A DNA stretch of 64,000 nucleotides from Williamsia limnetica (GTDB lineage: Bacteria > Actinomycetota > Actinomycetes > Mycobacteriales > Mycobacteriaceae). The number at the start of each line of letters is the position of its first letter. Position 1 is the first letter of the stretch. The translations under genes and the position numbers were made by a program. Where the stretch lies: NCBI RefSeq assembly GCF_003217475.1, contig NZ_QJSP01000003.1:62001-126000 (forward strand), given 5' to 3'. Of the stretch, positions 22,310 to 31,837 are shown one piece after another. Below the pieces are notes generated by a model. The model did no database searches. It was not told where the DNA came from and saw only the letters and a program-made list of their open reading frames with translations.

Positions 22310-24031
22310 CTACTTGTCTTTCGGCTTCCGAGGTGAATCGATCGCGTCGGCCTGAGCAAGTTGCTCCGGGGTGATCGCGGAGAACTCACCCGACGGCAGC
22401 ACATCGTTCGAATCGTCTTCGATCGCAATGATGTTCGCGTGGGTCCGCAGATCGCGGTCGAGGTTGCCCTCGTAGTGCGTCTGCGCCACGATCAGTGGAT
22501 CCTTACGCAGGTCCATGAACAGCGACACGCACATCAGGATCATGACGATCACGAAGGGCAGCGCCGCGATGATGGCCATCGTCTTGATGCCTTGTAGCGC
22601 GTCATCGCCACTGACCCAGAGCAGCAGAGCGGCAACAGCACCGGTCAGTGTGCCCCAGAAGATGGTCACCCGCTTGGTGGGTTCATGCGCTCCCCGTTCC
22701 GAGAGCGTTCCCATCACCAGCGATGCGGCATCGGCTCCCGAGACGAAGAAGATCGCGACCAGGATCATGACGAGCACCGAGGCGATACCGGCCAGCGGCA
22801 TGTTGCCGAGCATGTCGAAGAGCTGACTCTCGGGTGTCTCGATGTCGGCCAGGTTCTTGCCGTCCATCTGCTGCTTGATCGCAGTCCCACCGAAGATCGC
22901 GAACCAGACCAGCGAGACGATGGTCGGTACGAACAGCACTCCGACCACGAACTGGCGGATGGTGCGGCCACGGCTGATCTTGGCGAGGAACATGCCGACG
23001 AACGGGGTCCAGGACACCCACCACGCCCAGTAGAAGATCGTCCAGCCGGCGAGCCAGGTTTCGCCCTCACTGTCGACGGTGGCGCCGGAGCGGGCGGAGA
23101 ACGAGGTGATGTCGTTGAGGTAGGTGCCGATCGTCGTAGGCAGGACGTTCAGGATGAAGACGGTCGGGCCCACCACGAAGATGAACAGCGCCAGCACGAT
23201 GGCCAGCACCATGTTCGTGTTCGACAGCCACTGAATGCCTTTGGCGACACCCGAGACGGCCGAGGCGACGAATGCGGCGGTCAGTACAGCGATGATCGCG
23301 ACCAGCAACAGCTTCGACGGCTCGTTGAGCCAACCGATCTCGACGAATCCCGAACCGATCTGTGCAGCACCGAGTCCCAACGATGCGACCGTGCCGAAGA
23401 GGGTCGCGAAGATCGCCAGGATGTCGATGACCTTGCCGCCCCAGCCGTTGGCGCGGTGACCGAGGATAGGAGCGAAGACCGCACTCACCAACTGACCCCG
23501 ACCGCAACGGTAGGTGCTGTAGGCGATCGCGAGACCGACCACGGCGTACATCGCCCACGGATGAAAGCCCCAGTGGAACATGGTGGTTGCCATCGCCACG
23601 CCGACGTCGTCGGCGCTCTGCCCCGGTGGGGCGTTGACGTAGTGCGTCAGAGGCTCGTTGGCGCCGTAGAACATGAGTCCGATACCCATGCCGGCGCTGA
23701 ACATCATGGCGATCCAGCTGATGGTGTTGTATTCCGGCTTCTCGCCGTCGCGCCCGAGCGGGATCTTGCCGTACTTGCTGACGGCGAGATAGATCGCGAA
23801 GAGGACGAAGAACGTGGCCGAGAGGATGAACACCCAGCCCAAATTCTCGGTTATCCAGGCGAGAACGTCCTGGGTCCTGGTGTTGAGGCTCTCCTTGTCG
23901 ACGATGCCCCAGATCACAAACGCGATCACGGCGGCGGCTGTCACCCCGAATACCACCAGGTCGATGCGCGGTTTCGGCCCCGGCACGTCAGGGGTCGGAA
24001 CCGCGTCGGATGTTTCGGTCTTCAATGCCAT
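22310..24031 (-). CDS. BCCT family betaine/carnitine/choline-type transporter
   Basis: A 573-residue, 12-helix secondary transporter of the BCCT family, known for glycine betaine, choline, carnitine and ectoine uptake. The sodium-site helix 3 reads SAGMGIGLMFYGANEPLTHY and the helix-8 block is FYWAWWVSWTPFVGMF with aromatic substrate-box residues, followed by ISRGRTIRQF. An acidic hydrophilic C-terminal tail of about 60 residues may sense osmotic state. The glycine-rich GMGIG version is usual for sodium-coupled betaine carriers. It lies downstream of arcA and gntR but seems to have its own leaderless promoter. Confidence 0.9.
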   Translation of the reverse strand: MALKTETSDAVPTPDVPGPKPRIDLVVFGVTAAAVIAFVIWGIVDKESLNTRTQDVLAWITENLGWVFILSATFFVLFAIYLAVSKYGKIPLGRDGEKPEYNTISWIAMMFSAGMGIGLMFYGANEPLTHYVNAPPGQSADDVGVAMATTMFHWGFHPWAMYAVVGLAIAYSTYRCGRGQLVSAVFAPILGHRANGWGGKVIDILAIFATLFGTVASLGLGAAQIGSGFVEIGWLNEPSKLLLVAIIAVLTAAFVASAVSGVAKGIQWLSNTNMVLAIVLALFIFVVGPTVFILNVLPTTIGTYLNDITSFSARSGATVDSEGETWLAGWTIFYWAWWVSWTPFVGMFLAKISRGRTIRQFVVGVLFVPTIVSLVWFAIFGGTAIKQQMDGKNLADIETPESQLFDMLGNMPLAGIASVLVMILVAIFFVSGADAASLVMGTLSERGAHEPTKRVTIFWGTLTGAVAALLLWVSGDDALQGIKTMAIIAALPFVIVMILMCVSLFMDLRKDPLIVAQTHYEGNLDRDLRTHANIIAIEDDSNDVLPSGEFSAITPEQLAQADAIDSPRKPKDK

Positions 24032-24066
24032 GAACTCAATAACATCAGTGTTGGGTCTGTTTGTTC
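24032..24066 (-). promoter_or_regulatory. Probable leaderless promoter of the BCCT gene
   Basis: On the minus strand a TTGAAC -35, an 18-bp spacer and a TGTTAT -10 end 7 nt before the ATG at 24031, so transcription would start at the start codon. Two TCGGCAAAA copies lie further upstream in the AT-rich gap and could bind the neighbouring GntR. Inferred from spacing only. Confidence 0.45.
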
Positions 24067-24138
24067 AACTTTTGCCGAACATTAACTACTTGCTCGTAAC
24101 CTTTTTGCCGACTGGTCTGAATTCGGACAATGGTCTGC

Positions 24139-24519
24139 TCACCTGCGCAAAGCCTGGTCGAGCAACGACTTGATGTGACTGTCGTCGACACGCAATTGTC
24201 GCAGCGCGGCAACATGCTCGACAGTCAGGAGGGCGGCGCGCTGGAGGGTCGAATCGGAGTGGGCCTTGATGAATGAGCCCTGTCGTCCTCGGGTCTCGAT
24301 GACGTCCTCGGCCTCGAGCTCGCGATAGGACCTCGCGACGGTATTCGGCGCGAGCGAGAGTTCTTGTGCCAGCGCCCTGACCGTGGGCAACCGGCTTCCG
24401 GCCAGGAGGGATCCGGTGTTGACCAGTTCGATGACCCCGCGCCGGACCTGCTCATAAGGTGCGATGTCCGAGTCCGGATCGAGTGTGAGGCCGAGACCGT
24501 TGCCGATCGTCATGCTCAC
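24139..24519 (-). CDS. Short GntR family regulator (YtrA-like)
   Basis: A 126-residue regulator with a winged helix at about residues 15-80 ([17 protein letters not shown], then [26 protein letters not shown]) and only a short helical C-terminal dimerisation tail, as in the YtrA subgroup that normally controls transporters. The GTG at 24519 overlaps the arginine deiminase stop (GTGA). An internal ATG at 24513 is the alternative. It probably controls the BCCT gene just downstream. Confidence 0.85.
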   Translation of the reverse strand: MSMTIGNGLGLTLDPDSDIAPYEQVRRGVIELVNTGSLLAGSRLPTVRALAQELSLAPNTVARSYRELEAEDVIETRGRQGSFIKAHSDSTLQRAALLTVEHVAALRQLRVDDSHIKSLLDQALRR

Positions 24520-25790
24520 AACCGATCACGAGACACCGGACACGACATACAGCGGGGACCACCTCGTCCCGACCCCAGCTCGCTGCCGGCGATGGTCAGT
24601 ACTTCGATACCCGAATCCTCCAGTCGGCGATTGGTTTCGACGTTGCGGTCATAGGCGACCACCACGCCCGGCGCCAGAGCCAGCGTGTTGTTCCCGTCAT
24701 CCCACTGCTCACGCTCGGCGGTCACCGCATCCAGCCCGGTGTCGATCACCCGCAATTTCTCGATACCCATCGCTTCGGCCGCTGCCTCGACGAACGGCTG
24801 GGGTCCGGTGACGGAGACAGATTCACCGCTGTGGATGGTGAAAGCAGACAACGAATCCTGAATGACCGGGTACATGACGACGGCGTCGGTGTCGACCATC
24901 GTGCAGACGGTGTCGAGATGCATCGACGCCCGACGCTGCTCGATCGGCACCGCCAGCACCGTGTGCGCCAGGTTGTCGTCGAACAGGCTGCGTGCCAGCG
25001 CCTCGGCACCCGCGGGAGTCGTGCGCTCACCGACTCCGACGGCGACCACACCCGGCGCGAGCAGCAGCACATCGCCGCCCTCGACCGGCGCGGTGTGGGA
25101 CTCGTACGCGCGGCGCACCCCGAGAAATCTGGGGTGGTGGGCGTAGATGAGATCGGTCAGCGAGGTTTCGCGGACCCGGGCCGGCAGCGCCAGGGAGGTG
25201 ATCGCGAAACGATCGCCGATCCAGAACGAACTGTCTCGCGTGAACAACAGGTTCGGCAACGGGTCGATGGCGAACTCCGCACCGTGATGCATGCGCCACA
25301 CCAGCGAGGACCGGACCGTGGCAGCTGATTCGGGCATCTCGTCGAAGGTCATACCCGCCATCAGCACGCGGGCCAGGTCGTCCGCCGACAGGCCCCGGAG
25401 TTCGGTCGACAAGTCCTGCGCGAGGTGGTGTCCGAGTCGGCGCGGGCTGACTGCGGCCGCTATCCCCTGCATCCGAGCCGCGCCGCTGCTCTCGAACGTC
25501 TCCTTCAGCAGGTCTCCGAGGAGCAGGACCTCGACGCCGCGACCGGTGAGCACGTCCGCGAATGCGTCGTGTTCTTCCTGTGCGCGATCCACCCACGGCA
25601 GTCCGTCGAACAGCAGTTGATCGCTGTTCCGAGGGGTGAGTCGCCGCAGTTCGTCGCCAGGACGGTGCAGCATCACCGTGCGCAGCCGGCCGACCTCGGA
25701 ATCGGCTCCCAACAACGGTCCCGCTGAACTCGACACGCCTGAACTCGGCACCCCTGAACTCGAAACCTCAGAACTGGAAACGTCGGACAT
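24516..25790 (-). CDS. arcA: Arginine deiminase with a Ser-rich repeat N-terminus
   Basis: A guanidino-group modifying enzyme that hydrolyses L-arginine to citrulline and ammonia. The 424-residue protein has [14 protein letters not shown] near the N-terminus, [21 protein letters not shown] and a C-terminal [15 protein letters not shown] with the nucleophilic cysteine. Residues 5-23 come from four 15-bp DNA repeats and read as repeated (V)SSS(G/E) units before the true fold starts near residue 28. No ornithine carbamoyltransferase, carbamate kinase or arginine/ornithine antiporter is nearby. It lies 19 bp after the MFS gene and overlaps gntR. Confidence 0.92.
   Translation of the reverse strand: MSDVSSSEVSSSGVPSSGVSSSAGPLLGADSEVGRLRTVMLHRPGDELRRLTPRNSDQLLFDGLPWVDRAQEEHDAFADVLTGRGVEVLLLGDLLKETFESSGAARMQGIAAAVSPRRLGHHLAQDLSTELRGLSADDLARVLMAGMTFDEMPESAATVRSSLVWRMHHGAEFAIDPLPNLLFTRDSSFWIGDRFAITSLALPARVRETSLTDLIYAHHPRFLGVRRAYESHTAPVEGGDVLLLAPGVVAVGVGERTTPAGAEALARSLFDDNLAHTVLAVPIEQRRASMHLDTVCTMVDTDAVVMYPVIQDSLSAFTIHSGESVSVTGPQPFVEAAAEAMGIEKLRVIDTGLDAVTAEREQWDDGNNTLALAPGVVVAYDRNVETNRRLEDSGIEVLTIAGSELGSGRGGPRCMSCPVSRDRL
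25722..25781. repeat. Four 15-bp in-frame tandem repeats at the 5' end of arcA
   Basis: Four consecutive 15-bp units on the plus strand, CGCTGAACTCGACAC, GCCTGAACTCGGCAC, CCCTGAACTCGAAAC and CTCAGAACTGGAAAC. They keep the arcA reading frame and encode a Ser/Val/Gly tail. The units diverge at two to five positions, so the array is not recent. Confidence 0.85.
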
Positions 25791-25809
25791 GAGCACAACG
25801 GTAGTGCCG

Positions 25810-27012
25810 TCAGCTCTCGTTCGCCCGTAAGTTGTCGGTCCCGCGCGGTGGGAGCGTCTCGCGCGCGAACATCCAGAAGATCGTGGCCACGAATGCGACT
25901 GCACCGGTCACCGCGAACGCGGGGCCGAAACCCCACTGCTGCGCAATGAAACCCGCGATCACGGGCCCAGTGATCGCACCCAGGTCGGCAACCATCTGAT
26001 AGGAGGCCAGCGCAGGCCCGCCCTGTCCGCGACCGGCCAGTACGTCGGCGAGCGCAGCCTGATGGGTGGGCGCGAACAGTCCCGACCCGATGCCTGCGAC
26101 GAACGTCAGCGCACTCGCGACCCAGATGTTTCCGCTGTAGCCGAGTACCGCTGTGGAGGCACCCATCAACAGCAGCCCCGGTAACATGATCGGCCTGCGT
26201 CCCAGGGAGTCGGACAGCCTGCCCGCTGCGATGATCGCGATGACGTTGCCCGCCGAATACACCGCGAGCACCACCCCGGAGATGGCGGCCGACTCGCCGA
26301 GGCCGTCCACGATGAACAGGGGCACCAACGCCACCCGCACGCCCATCGAAGCCCAGCCCTGGGTGAAGGCCGACGACAGAATCGCCCGATAGGCGCTATC
26401 ACGCAGCGCTTCTGCGAAGGGCATCGCGACCTGGCCGTCGCCGCCGGGCAACGGACGCCCGCCGACGCTGCGCAGCTGGGTGGCAACCACTGCCGACGCG
26501 ATCAGCAACGCGATCGCGTAGACGACAAAGGGCATGCGGAGGCCGAAACTGACCAGTGCGCTGCCGACCAGCGGGCCCATGATGTTGCCCATCAGGAAGC
26601 CGGCACTGAAGTATCCCGAAACCCGTCCCCGGATGTCCGGTGGCGCCAATCGGATCATCAGGGCGGTCGCCGAGACTGTGAACATCGTCGAACCGATTCC
26701 GCCGAGTCCGCGGAAGACAAGCAGTTGCCAATATGTCTGGGCGAAGGCGCACGCCAGCGTCGAGGCCGCGACCACCAGCAGTCCACTCAGGTAGATCCGG
26801 CGCTCGCCGAGAATGCGGACCAGCCGCCCGCTGGCGGGTGCGAACAGCAGTCGCATCACGGCGAACGCGGAGATGATCACCGACGCCGCCGTGTAACCGA
26901 CGTTGAAGCTGCGGGCGAATGCCGGCAGGGCGGGCGCAATCAGCCCGAATCCGAGGGCGATGACGACGTTGGCACTGAGCAGGACCCATATCTCGCGGGG
27001 TATCTGCTTCAC
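25810..27012 (-). CDS. MFS transporter (drug or metabolite efflux type)
   Basis: A 400-residue, 12-helix MFS permease. The N-half motif region is degenerate, with [16 protein letters not shown], while the C-half copy is clear in [14 protein letters not shown]. The helix-5 block [17 protein letters not shown] resembles antiporter motif C. It lies 19 bp upstream of arcA and is probably its first operon partner, so a link to arginine, citrulline or a guanidino compound is possible but unproven. It is divergent from the MpaB-like gene. Confidence 0.85.
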   Translation of the reverse strand: MKQIPREIWVLLSANVVIALGFGLIAPALPAFARSFNVGYTAASVIISAFAVMRLLFAPASGRLVRILGERRIYLSGLLVVAASTLACAFAQTYWQLLVFRGLGGIGSTMFTVSATALMIRLAPPDIRGRVSGYFSAGFLMGNIMGPLVGSALVSFGLRMPFVVYAIALLIASAVVATQLRSVGGRPLPGGDGQVAMPFAEALRDSAYRAILSSAFTQGWASMGVRVALVPLFIVDGLGESAAISGVVLAVYSAGNVIAIIAAGRLSDSLGRRPIMLPGLLLMGASTAVLGYSGNIWVASALTFVAGIGSGLFAPTHQAALADVLAGRGQGGPALASYQMVADLGAITGPVIAGFIAQQWGFGPAFAVTGAVAFVATIFWMFARETLPPRGTDNLRANES

Positions 27013-27123
27013 GTGGCCAAGCTACCGCCGCGGTGCACCGAATCCCGAATCGCTCGGTGGCACACGTCGGCGACGCACAGGTGCCGCGAAGCCATACCGA
27101 TCCCGGTGAGACCGCGTTACCAT

Positions 27124-27143
27124 CTGACAACAATCGTTATCAG
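27124..27143. promoter_or_regulatory. Imperfect 20-bp palindrome upstream of the MpaB-like gene
   Basis: CTGACAACAATCGTTATCAG has 10-bp arms with two mismatches and ends 25 bp before the start of the oxygenase gene, in the 156-bp divergent gap. It has the size of a TetR- or GntR-type operator. No cognate regulator is adjacent. Confidence 0.4.
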
Positions 27144-27168
27144 AGCCGCGCACCGCCGAGGAGCCCCG

Positions 27169-28002
27169 ATGCACAAGAATCCGACCCGAACGGCCGATCT
27201 GATGACGGCGCTCGGCACCACGATGGGGGTGGCGAATGTGATCATGCAGCTCACGCCGCCGGAAGTCGGCTATGGCGTCCTCGAGAGCAGGGTCGACAGC
27301 GGCAGCACCTTCGAGCACCCCTTCAAACGGGCGCGCACGACCGGCCAGTATCTCGCGGTGGCGGTCCAGGGCAACGACGACGACGCGGCATACGTGCGCG
27401 ATGCGCTGCGCACGGTCCATGACCAGGTCACCTCGACCCCGGACAGCCCCGTCCGTTACAGCGCCAACAATCCGCGACTGCAGTTGTGGGTTGCTGCGTG
27501 CCTGTATCGGTTCTATGTCGACCAGTACGAGTTCATGTACGGCCCGCTGAGCGTTTCGTCCGCCGACGCCGTCTACGCCGACGCCGCCAGGCTCGGGACG
27601 ACCCTGAACGTTCAACCCGACATGTGGCCCGCGGATCGAGCGGCGTTCGAGGTCTACTGGGGCGAGCAGACCCGCGAACTCACCATCGACCCACCCGTCC
27701 GGGACATGCTGGTCTCGCTCGCCGACCTCAGTTTCCTCCCACGACCTCTCGGTCGATTCGGGACAGTTCTGCACCGGCTCTTCGGACGGCAGCAACTGTT
27801 CATGACCAAGGGAGCGCTGCCCGAACCGTTTCGCCGCGCCATGGGTTTCGACTGGACGGCAGCCGACGACATCCGCTACCGCAAGGCGATCGATCGCTAC
27901 CGACGGATCGACCGCGTCACGCCCGGACTGCTCAAGGGCTACAACGAGGTCATGCTCGCCGGCCTCCGAATCCGGCGCCGATTCGGCATCAGGGTGTTCT
28001 GA
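27169..28002 (+). CDS. MpaB/DUF2236 family oxygenase-like protein
   Basis: A 277-residue member of the DUF2236 family, related to the fungal MpaB enzyme and the bacterial latex-clearing protein Lcp, which bind haem b. The block FKRARTTGQYLAVAVQG at about 45-60 and the downstream YRFYVDQYEFMYGPLS fit the family. The ATG at 27169 has a GAGGAG site. The substrate is unknown; relatives are proposed to cleave or oxidise hydrophobic chains. It is separated from the molybdoenzyme by 52 bp and may be co-transcribed. Confidence 0.8.
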   Translation: MHKNPTRTADLMTALGTTMGVANVIMQLTPPEVGYGVLESRVDSGSTFEHPFKRARTTGQYLAVAVQGNDDDAAYVRDALRTVHDQVTSTPDSPVRYSANNPRLQLWVAACLYRFYVDQYEFMYGPLSVSSADAVYADAARLGTTLNVQPDMWPADRAAFEVYWGEQTRELTIDPPVRDMLVSLADLSFLPRPLGRFGTVLHRLFGRQQLFMTKGALPEPFRRAMGFDWTAADDIRYRKAIDRYRRIDRVTPGLLKGYNEVMLAGLRIRRRFGIRVF

Positions 28003-28054
28003 AGTCCGGCGTAATCGACCGCGACAAAGCCGGAGAGGGCTAGCGTGAACTGAT

Positions 28055-30217
28055 ATGACCCCCATCACCACCCGCAGCGTGTGCAACCTCTGTGAGGCGA
28101 TCTGCGGCCTGCAGGTCACCGTCGACGCGGGCAAGGTCACCGATATCCGCGGAGATCGGGACGACCCGCTCTCCCGTGGGCACATCTGCCCCAAGGCAAC
28201 CGCACTGACCGACCTGCACCTCGACCCCGATCGGCTGCGCACACCGCTGCGCAAGACGGCGGACGGGGGCTGGGAGGACATCAGCTGGAAGGCCGCGGCG
28301 ACCCTGGTCGCCGACAAGATCGTGTCGACACAGGAGAAGTACGGGCGCGACGGCGTCGCCGTCTACACCGGCAACCCCAACGTGCACAGCCTCGGATTCG
28401 TCACCCACGGTGTGCCGTTCCTCGGTGCGTTGGGCACCCGAAACATGTTCTCGGCCACCTCCGCCGACCAGTTGCCGATACAGCTGACCGCACATCTGAT
28501 GTACGGCCATCAGTTGCAGATACCGATTCCCGACCTCGACCACACCGATCATCTGCTCATCATCGGCGCCAACCCCGTCGTCTCGAACGGGTCGATGATG
28601 ACGGCGCCGGATTTCCGCAACCGGATGCGTGAGCTGCGTCGCCGCGGCGGCAGGTTGGTGGTGATCGACCCGCGCCGCACCGAGACCGCCGCCATCGCCG
28701 ACGAGCATCACTACGTTCGCCCCGGCACCGATGCCGCCCTGCTGCTCGCGGTGCTGCACGTGCTGGTCCACGAAGCGGGCGTCGACGACAAGCGCATCGC
28801 GCACCTCCCCCTCGCCGGACTCGATGAGCTCGAGGCCGCATGTCGCAGTACGACCCCGGAGTGGGCCGCACCCCTCACGGGTGTCGACGCCGAGGACATA
28901 CGCTCGATCGCCACCGATTTCGCCGCGGCCGAGCGCGCAGTCGCGTACGGGCGGATGGGGGTCTCCACCCAGCAGTTCGGCACCTTGTGCCAGTGGGCGA
29001 TCCAGGCCATCAACGCGGTCACCGGCAACCTCGACCGTGTCGGCGGAGCCCTGCTGACCGATCCGGAGATCGACCTGGTGGCACGCAAACTCAGCGGCCG
29101 GGGACATTTCGACAAGTGGCGCAGCCGGGTTCGCGATCTCCCGGAGTTCGGCGGAGAGCTCCCGGTCTCGACGTTGGCCGACGAGATCTCCACGCCGGGC
29201 GAGCGGCAGATCAAGACACTGATAACCGTGGCCGGAAACCCCGTGTCGTCGTCACCCGGCGGCAGCGGCCTGGACGAGGCGCTCGCCGGCCTCGACTTCA
29301 TGGTGTCCATCGACTTCTACGTCAACGAGACGACTCGGCACGCCGATCTCATCTTGCCACCGACGATGATCTTCGAACGCGACCACTATGACCTGATCTT
29401 TCACCAACTCGCAGTGCACAATTCGGCTCGCTTCTCCCCCGCAGTCGTCGAGAAGTCCGCAGGCGCGAAACACGATTGGGAGATTTTCCGCGATCTGACC
29501 TCGGCGATCGCACGTCGACGAGCGACCTCGCATGGTCGGGGGATCAACGCCCTCAGACGCCGGGCCGCGGGAATGCCGGCACAGGTCAAGTCGAGGGCCC
29601 GATCGCGTGCGACCCCACGCACCCTGCTCGCGCTACTACTGCGGACCGGACCGGGCAAGCTCACCCTGTCGGCCTTGCTCCGGTCACCGTCCGGTGTCGA
29701 CCTGGGCCCGCTACGGCCAGGGCTGCGAGGCAAGCTGGTCGCCAAGTCGGGTGCAGTGCAGTTGGCACCGCCCCTGCTACTGGCGGATCTGGACCGCCTG
29801 CACACCGACCTCGTCAGCATCGCCGACGGACAGTTGCTGTTGATCGGCCGCAGGCACCTGAGGTCGAACAACTCTTGGATGAACAACTCGCCGAGGCTGT
29901 CGAAAGGCCAAGCCCGACATCACCTGCTCATGCACCCCAAGGACCTCGCGGGGTGTGGACTGAGCACGGGCGATCGCGCGGTGTTGCGTTCGCGCGCAGG
30001 CAGTGTCACCGTCACGGTCGCCGAGACCGACGACATCATGCCCGGCGTGGTCAGCCTGCCCCATGGCTTCGGTCAGCGACGGTCCGGTGTCCGTCTGGCC
30101 GTGGCCGGGCAGGTCGACGCACCATCGGCGAATGATGTCACCGACCCCATGCACCTCGACACGGTCTCCGGCAACGCCGTCCTCAACGGCGTGCCGGTGA
30201 CCGTGTCCCCGTCCTGA
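28055..30217 (+). CDS. Molybdopterin oxidoreductase with one 4Fe-4S cluster
   Basis: A DMSO-reductase family molybdoenzyme of 720 residues. The N-terminal 4Fe-4S motif is Cys10, Cys13, Cys17 and Cys45, followed by the bis-MGD binding domains and a C-terminal molybdopterin dinucleotide domain (NNSWMNNSPRL and SLPHGFGQ blocks). There is no Tat signal, so it should be cytoplasmic. The place where formate dehydrogenases and nitrate reductases carry the Mo-ligand Cys or Sec reads SATSADQLP, with Asp138 the only charged candidate. No electron-transfer subunit or cofactor gene is adjacent. The reaction is unknown. Confidence 0.85.
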   Translation: MTPITTRSVCNLCEAICGLQVTVDAGKVTDIRGDRDDPLSRGHICPKATALTDLHLDPDRLRTPLRKTADGGWEDISWKAAATLVADKIVSTQEKYGRDGVAVYTGNPNVHSLGFVTHGVPFLGALGTRNMFSATSADQLPIQLTAHLMYGHQLQIPIPDLDHTDHLLIIGANPVVSNGSMMTAPDFRNRMRELRRRGGRLVVIDPRRTETAAIADEHHYVRPGTDAALLLAVLHVLVHEAGVDDKRIAHLPLAGLDELEAACRSTTPEWAAPLTGVDAEDIRSIATDFAAAERAVAYGRMGVSTQQFGTLCQWAIQAINAVTGNLDRVGGALLTDPEIDLVARKLSGRGHFDKWRSRVRDLPEFGGELPVSTLADEISTPGERQIKTLITVAGNPVSSSPGGSGLDEALAGLDFMVSIDFYVNETTRHADLILPPTMIFERDHYDLIFHQLAVHNSARFSPAVVEKSAGAKHDWEIFRDLTSAIARRRATSHGRGINALRRRAAGMPAQVKSRARSRATPRTLLALLLRTGPGKLTLSALLRSPSGVDLGPLRPGLRGKLVAKSGAVQLAPPLLLADLDRLHTDLVSIADGQLLLIGRRHLRSNNSWMNNSPRLSKGQARHHLLMHPKDLAGCGLSTGDRAVLRSRAGSVTVTVAETDDIMPGVVSLPHGFGQRRSGVRLAVAGQVDAPSANDVTDPMHLDTVSGNAVLNGVPVTVSPS

Positions 30218-30240
30218 CAGGTCGACGCGGTGCGAAAGCC

Positions 30241-31767
30241 TCAGCCCATGTGTGCAGCCGTCATCGACTGCAACTCGTCCTTCTTGACCCGGACCAGGAT
30301 CAGCACCACCGGTGTCGCGAGGATCAGCAACCCGGCCGCCCAGGCGAACGCCGTGGTGTAACCGGATACCTCGGCGGCGACGAACGCCACCCGTCCTTCG
30401 GTGAGCGGATTGGCGGACAACGAATCCGACTTCGCCGACGTGTAGACGGTGGTCAGCAGGGCGGTCCCCAGTGCACCACCGACCTGCAGCGTGGCGCTCG
30501 ACAGTGCGCTGGCGGCACCGGCATCGTGATCGGGCACTCCGATCAGTGCCACGTTCTGCATCGGTACCATCAGCAGACCCATGCCGAACCCGAAGACGGC
30601 CAGGCCCGGGAAGACACCGGTCCAGTACGAGCTGTCGACATCGATCTGTGCGAGCAACAGCAGGCCGGCGGCCGCGACCACGGGGCCGATGGCCAGCGGT
30701 ATACGCGCTCCGACGGTGACCGTCAGCCGGGCTGCCAGTCCTGAGGCGAGCACGATGAAGACGGTGATCGGCAGGCATGCGACACCGGCCATCATCGGGC
30801 TGAATTCGAGGATCGCCTGCAGATAGATCGCGAGATACAGGGTGCTACCGATGATCGCGACGCCGGCGAGCGTGATGCCGATCAGCGCCGCGCCGCGATT
30901 GCGATCCCATGGAACCGACAGTGGCAGAAGGGGATTCGCAGACCGATTCTCGACGAGCACGAACACGGCCAGGACCACCAGCCCGCCGATGATGAAGCCG
31001 AGGGTGTCGGCCTCGAGCCAGCCGTGTTCTGCGCGGGTGAAGCCGTAGACGAGCGATCCCAGACCGATGGCGACGAGCAGCGCGCCCGGCAGGTCATAAC
31101 TGGTGTCGCCGTGCGCCTTCGTCTCGACGATGACCGGGACCGCAGCCGCGATCGCGAGCGCGGCGATGGGGATGTTCACCAGCAGGCACCAGCGCCAGTC
31201 GACGTACTGGGTCAACGCTCCACCGAGCAGCAACCCGATTGCCGCGCCGCCACCCGAGATGGCACCGTAGACGGCGAACGCTTTGGCACGCTCTTCATTT
31301 CGGGTGAAGGTGGTGGTGAGGATGGCCAGCGCAGCGGGTGCGACCAGTGCCGCGAACACGCCTTGGCCGGCGCGTGCGATGAACAGTTCGATTCCGTTCT
31401 GCGCGATGCCGCCGATGCCGGACATCACGGCGAAACCGACCATGCCGACGACGAATGAGCGCTTGCGGCCCCAGTAGTCGGCGATCCGTCCGCCGAGCAA
31501 GAGCAAGGCGCCGAACGCCAGGGCGTAGGAGGTCACCACCCAGGCGCGGTCGCCGTCACCGATACCGAGTTCGGCCTGGGCGTCGGGTAGTGCGATGGAC
31601 ACGATCGTGGCGTCCAGCACAACCATCAGCTGCGCGATCGCGACGATGGTCAGGACGAGCCACCGCCGCCGGTGGTTCGGGTTGTCCCGGTGGTTCGAAG
31701 TATCGGGGTCGAGGCCGGGATGAACCGGTCCCGTGCTCGCCGGGGCGTCAGAAGGAGATGAAGTCAC
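30241..31767 (-). CDS. DHA2 family (EmrB/QacA) MFS efflux transporter
   Basis: A 14-helix drug:H+ antiporter of 508 residues. Helix 1 has the typical VVLDATIVSIALPDAQ, the loop 2-3 motif is GGRIADYWGRKRSFV, and helix 5 has an antiporter C block in GGGAAIGLLLGGALTQY. A polar N-terminal tail of about 35 residues precedes helix 1. I place the start at GTG 31767 because a TTTGAC -35 and ATACCT -10 put the transcript start almost on it. The shared palindrome indicates repression by the divergent TetR. It likely exports hydrophobic toxins. Confidence 0.88.
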   Translation of the reverse strand: MTSSPSDAPASTGPVHPGLDPDTSNHRDNPNHRRRWLVLTIVAIAQLMVVLDATIVSIALPDAQAELGIGDGDRAWVVTSYALAFGALLLLGGRIADYWGRKRSFVVGMVGFAVMSGIGGIAQNGIELFIARAGQGVFAALVAPAALAILTTTFTRNEERAKAFAVYGAISGGGAAIGLLLGGALTQYVDWRWCLLVNIPIAALAIAAAVPVIVETKAHGDTSYDLPGALLVAIGLGSLVYGFTRAEHGWLEADTLGFIIGGLVVLAVFVLVENRSANPLLPLSVPWDRNRGAALIGITLAGVAIIGSTLYLAIYLQAILEFSPMMAGVACLPITVFIVLASGLAARLTVTVGARIPLAIGPVVAAAGLLLLAQIDVDSSYWTGVFPGLAVFGFGMGLLMVPMQNVALIGVPDHDAGAASALSSATLQVGGALGTALLTTVYTSAKSDSLSANPLTEGRVAFVAAEVSGYTTAFAWAAGLLILATPVVLILVRVKKDELQSMTAAHMG

Positions 31768-31800
31768 GAGGAGCAAAGGTATGGCAGCCCACCCCCAAGA

Positions 31801-31830
31801 GTCAAACGAACTAGTTCGTTTGGTTACGCT
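31801..31830. promoter_or_regulatory. Divergent promoter with perfect TetR palindrome
   Basis: CAAACGAACTAGTTCGTTTG at 31803-31822 is a perfect 20-bp palindrome. On the minus strand it abuts a TTTGAC -35 (31801-31806) for the efflux pump. On the plus strand a TACGCT -10 (31825-31830) lies 7 nt before the tetR ATG. One bound dimer would block both promoters. Confidence 0.8.
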
Positions 31831-31837
31831 GTGAGGC

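Noticed and set aside
22685-24085. Long plus-strand reading frame (466 codons) opposite the BCCT gene
   Set aside because: It mirrors the transporter codons; the product is Arg/Asp/His-rich with no domain, while the minus-strand frame has clear BCCT motifs.
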